Positions 13,347 through 15,468 of a stretch of 15,468 bases of DNA are shown piece by piece (position 1 is the stretch's first letter; each line of letters starts with the position of its first letter). The notes under the pieces were generated by a model. The model did no database searches and was not told the DNA's origin. It saw only the letters and a program-made list of their open reading frames with translations. The DNA lies in NCBI GenBank assembly GCA_028717525.1, contig JAQUNT010000006.1, positions 1 through 15,468 on the forward strand, read 5' to 3'. The translations under genes were made by a program, and so were the position numbers. This DNA comes from Elusimicrobiota bacterium (GTDB taxonomy: Bacteria; Elusimicrobiota; Elusimicrobia; UBA1565; UBA9628).

Positions 13347-14641
13347 TGGCCAAGAGGCGAGGGCAGCTGCTCGTGGGCGTGCTCCTCCTGCTGATGCTCC
13401 TGGCGCTCATCGTGCCGGCCATGGTGAGCTACATCCAGAGCGAGTCCCGCTGGACCGTCAAGCAGGGGCAGAGCGCCAATGCCTTCCAGCTGGCCGAGGC
13501 CGCCGTGGACCGGGGCTACCAGAAGGTCACGGAGTCCACCGGGGTCTGGAAGAGCCTCCAGCAGGGCATTCCCATAACGAACTACCATTTCGACCGCTCC
13601 TACGACGAGCTCGAGGGCGGCTCCTACGCCATCGACGTGAGCAGCGGCCCGGGGGAGCAGTCCGTCACCATCACCGGCATCGGGCGCGACAAGCGCCGCA
13701 AGGAGGTGCGGGCCCTGCAGGTGGTCTACGCCAACGCGAGCATGGGCAACTCCGCCATCGAGGCCGCCAACGGCGTGACCATGAGCGGCTCCAACGTGGA
13801 CGTGGAGTGGGGCTCCATCATGAGCCCCAAGACCATCGACGTCGGGGACAAGCTCCACCCCGCCTACTACAGCGCCTCGAACATCATCGTCGACGGCACC
13901 AACTACGGGCCCACGGACGCGCACTGCGACTCGCCCAACTGCTGGTGGTGGAAGTCCTACTGGTCCGGAGTCCCGCCCATCCCGCCCATCGACTTCGGCT
14001 CCTACCAGAGTTCCGCGGCAGCCAGCGGTTACGCACCGTACCCGGCCTGCTACACCGGTTCGGGCAAGTCCAAGGCCAAGATCTCCTACTACACGGTCGG
14101 CGACCTGAGCCCGACCTCCTGCACAGACCTGAGCGGCAACACCTACTACGTGACCGGCAGCTGGAACAACTTCGACGGGGCCATCGCGGGCAACGTCATC
14201 GTGCTGGGCAACCTCTCCTTCCAGAACGGCAGCCTGAACACGATCCCCACCTATGCCGCCAGGGTCCCGGGCACGGCCTGGAAGAACTACTGCAACGACT
14301 GGGCCTCCTACCAGGCCTACGATTCCGGCGCGTCCGGCCAGCCGGCCTGCTTCGGCAGCCTCAACAACACCTACAAGGCCACCGGGGTCACCTACGACAT
14401 CGGGCCCGCGGTGCACGGCTTCATGTACGTGGGCGGAGACCTCAGCCTGCCCAACGGCGGGGGCAACTCCGGCATCCTGCACGGGGTCATCGTGGTCAAC
14501 GGCCGCGCGGATGTCAACACCAACGCCCACGGACGCATCTACTACGACGACTCCATCGCCGCCAACATCCTGGTGACGAAGATCGAGCTCTCCCGCCAGT
14601 CCTGGCAGGGCGTGCTCCTGCCCTGGCCCGCGAGCCTGTAG
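13346..14641 (+). CDS. PilX/GspK-like pilus assembly protein
   Basis: 431 residues, starting at an ATG that shares one base with the previous stop. MAKRRG-QLLVGVLLLLMLLALIVPAM is a prepilin-like start without Glu at +5, as in PilX/GspK. NAFQLAEAAVDRGYQKV (45-61) strongly matches the PilX N-terminal region (AFQAAEAAL in the family). The ectodomain contains a cysteine/aromatic patch (HCDSPNCWWWKSYW, 193-206), further cysteines at 235, 259, 316 and 335, and a C-terminal run of G-x-V/I beta repeats (AIAGNVIVLGNLSF, GFMYVGGDLSL, GVIVVNGRADV) ending GRIYYDDSIAANI, which looks like a beta-helix. It closes the second minor-pilin operon and is the positional paralogue of the protein at 8235. Likely role: completes the tip or priming complex. 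The exact ligand or partner is unknown. Confidence 0.84.
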   Translation: MAKRRGQLLVGVLLLLMLLALIVPAMVSYIQSESRWTVKQGQSANAFQLAEAAVDRGYQKVTESTGVWKSLQQGIPITNYHFDRSYDELEGGSYAIDVSSGPGEQSVTITGIGRDKRRKEVRALQVVYANASMGNSAIEAANGVTMSGSNVDVEWGSIMSPKTIDVGDKLHPAYYSASNIIVDGTNYGPTDAHCDSPNCWWWKSYWSGVPPIPPIDFGSYQSSAAASGYAPYPACYTGSGKSKAKISYYTVGDLSPTSCTDLSGNTYYVTGSWNNFDGAIAGNVIVLGNLSFQNGSLNTIPTYAARVPGTAWKNYCNDWASYQAYDSGASGQPACFGSLNNTYKATGVTYDIGPAVHGFMYVGGDLSLPNGGGNSGILHGVIVVNGRADVNTNAHGRIYYDDSIAANILVTKIELSRQSWQGVLLPWPASL

Positions 14642-14651
14642 CCGGCCGCGC

Positions 14652-15468
14652 ATGGCGTCCCTGCTCTTCGTCCTCTTCTTCATCTCCGGACTCTGCGGCC
14701 TGGTCTACGAGGTGCTCTGGGCCAGGCAGCTGGCCCTGGTCCTGGGCCGCACCGCGGCGGCGCAGGCCCTGGTCCTGTGCGTGTACATGGCCGGGCTGGC
14801 CCTGGGCAACGCGGCTTTGGGCCGCGTCGCGGACCGCGTCCGCAGCCCCCTGCGGCTCTACGGCCTCTTGGAACTAGGAGTGGGCCTGCTGGGCTTGCTC
14901 TCCCCGGCCCTGTTCGGCGGCCTCTCCGGCGTTCACTTGGCCTTGGTCCAAGGCGGCCTGGCCCCGGCGGCGGCCTGGGCGCTCAAGGCCGCGCTCTGCG
15001 TGGTCGGGCTTCTTCTTCCGGCCGCTTTGATGGGCGGGACCTTGCCCGCCTTGAGCCGCCATGCGGTGCGCGAGCTCAGCCGGACCCAGGCGGCCGTGGC
15101 CTCGTTCTACTCATGCAACAGCGCGGGGGCGGCTCTGGGCGCGCTGCTCTCCGGGCTCTGGCTCATCCCCGCCTTCGGCCTGACCTGGCCGGTCTACTGG
15201 GCCGGGGCCATGAACCTGCTGGTGGGCGCCTGCGCCTGGGCTTTGGCCAGGGGCGAGCCTCCGGCCGCTGCCCCATCCTCCGTCGGAGAGGAGCGGACGG
15301 ATGCGGACCTTTCGGACTGGCAGCGGCGGCTGCTTTACGGAGCGGCCTTCCTCTCCGGAGCGGTCGCGCTGGGCTACGAGGTCGCCTGGACGAGGCTCCT
15401 GGCCATGGTCCTGGGCTCTTCCGCCTACGCCTTCTGCCTCATGCTGGCCGCGTTCATAGCGGGCATCA
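14652..15468 (+). CDS. MFS/spermidine-synthase-type polytopic membrane protein, cut by right edge
   Basis: The ATG at 14652 begins 10 bases after the previous stop, and the frame stays open to the window end (272 codons). The N-terminus SGLCGLVYEVLWARQLALVL (12-31) recurs in the second half as SGAVALGYEVAWTRLLAMVL, followed by AFCLMLAAFIAGI. This two-fold repeat is typical of the membrane part of fused MFS/spermidine-synthase-like proteins. LMGGTLPALSRH and SFYSCNSAGAALGALLSGLWLIPAFG match the family's conserved loop and helix. About six to seven membrane helices are visible. A soluble spermidine-synthase-like methyltransferase-fold domain or TPR repeats may follow to the right, which I cannot see. 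Substrate is unknown; a role in export or modification linked to the pilins is possible only by proximity. There is no Shine-Dalgarno sequence, so it is probably read through from the pilin operon. Confidence 0.85.
   Translation, partial: MASLLFVLFFISGLCGLVYEVLWARQLALVLGRTAAAQALVLCVYMAGLALGNAALGRVADRVRSPLRLYGLLELGVGLLGLLSPALFGGLSGVHLALVQGGLAPAAAWALKAALCVVGLLLPAALMGGTLPALSRHAVRELSRTQAAVASFYSCNSAGAALGALLSGLWLIPAFGLTWPVYWAGAMNLLVGACAWALARGEPPAAAPSSVGEERTDADLSDWQRRLLYGAAFLSGAVALGYEVAWTRLLAMVLGSSAYAFCLMLAAFIAGI

Overview
The window looks like chromosomal DNA of a GC-rich, Gram-negative-type bacterium. The mix of genes suggests Elusimicrobiota or a similar deep-branching lineage: many type IV (pseudo)pilins with large ectodomains, a tail-fibre-like secreted protein, an MFS-type integral membrane protein of the spermidine-synthase-associated family, and a B12-dependent ribonucleotide reductase. 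This assignment is inferred from gene content and style; there is no rRNA or marker phylogeny here. There are no tRNA or rRNA genes, CRISPR arrays, insertion sequences or transposases. Coding density is high and no stretch above 300 bases lacks a gene.

Layout. (1) Bases 2-2308 hold the C-terminal part of a class II ribonucleotide reductase, cut by the left edge and followed by a perfect 20-bp hairpin. (2) Bases 2437-3705 encode a secreted, glycine-rich, tail-fibre-like protein. (3) Bases 3812-5738 hold a divergent two-component pair: an OmpR/PhoB-type response regulator on the minus strand and a membrane histidine kinase on the plus strand, only 22 bp apart. (4) Bases 5787-9500 are the first minor-pilin operon: a PilV-like pilin with Ig-like domains, a PilW/GspJ-like pilin with calcium-type loops, and a PilX/GspK-like protein. 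(5) Bases 9609-10046 are a stand-alone GspG/major-pilin-type gene with its own sigma-70 promoter. (6) Bases 10120-14641 are a second minor-pilin operon in the same V-W-X order, headed by a 913-residue pilin carrying a lamin-tail-like domain and several carboxypeptidase-regulatory-like domains. (7) From 14652 to the right edge is the start of a polytopic MFS/spermidine-synthase-type membrane protein.

How it may fit together. The central signal is a pilus-tip system. Two parallel V-W-X minor-pilin sets flank one small major-type pilin, which suggests alternative tip or priming complexes on a shared filament. The first minor-pilin operon and the secreted fibre-like protein are preceded by almost identical 35-bp elements (32/35 identical) at exactly the same distance from their start codons. 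The two-component system lies between these two copies, so it is the obvious candidate controller. That regulatory link is inference. No pilus assembly ATPase, platform protein, secretin or prepilin peptidase is in the window; they would have to be encoded elsewhere.
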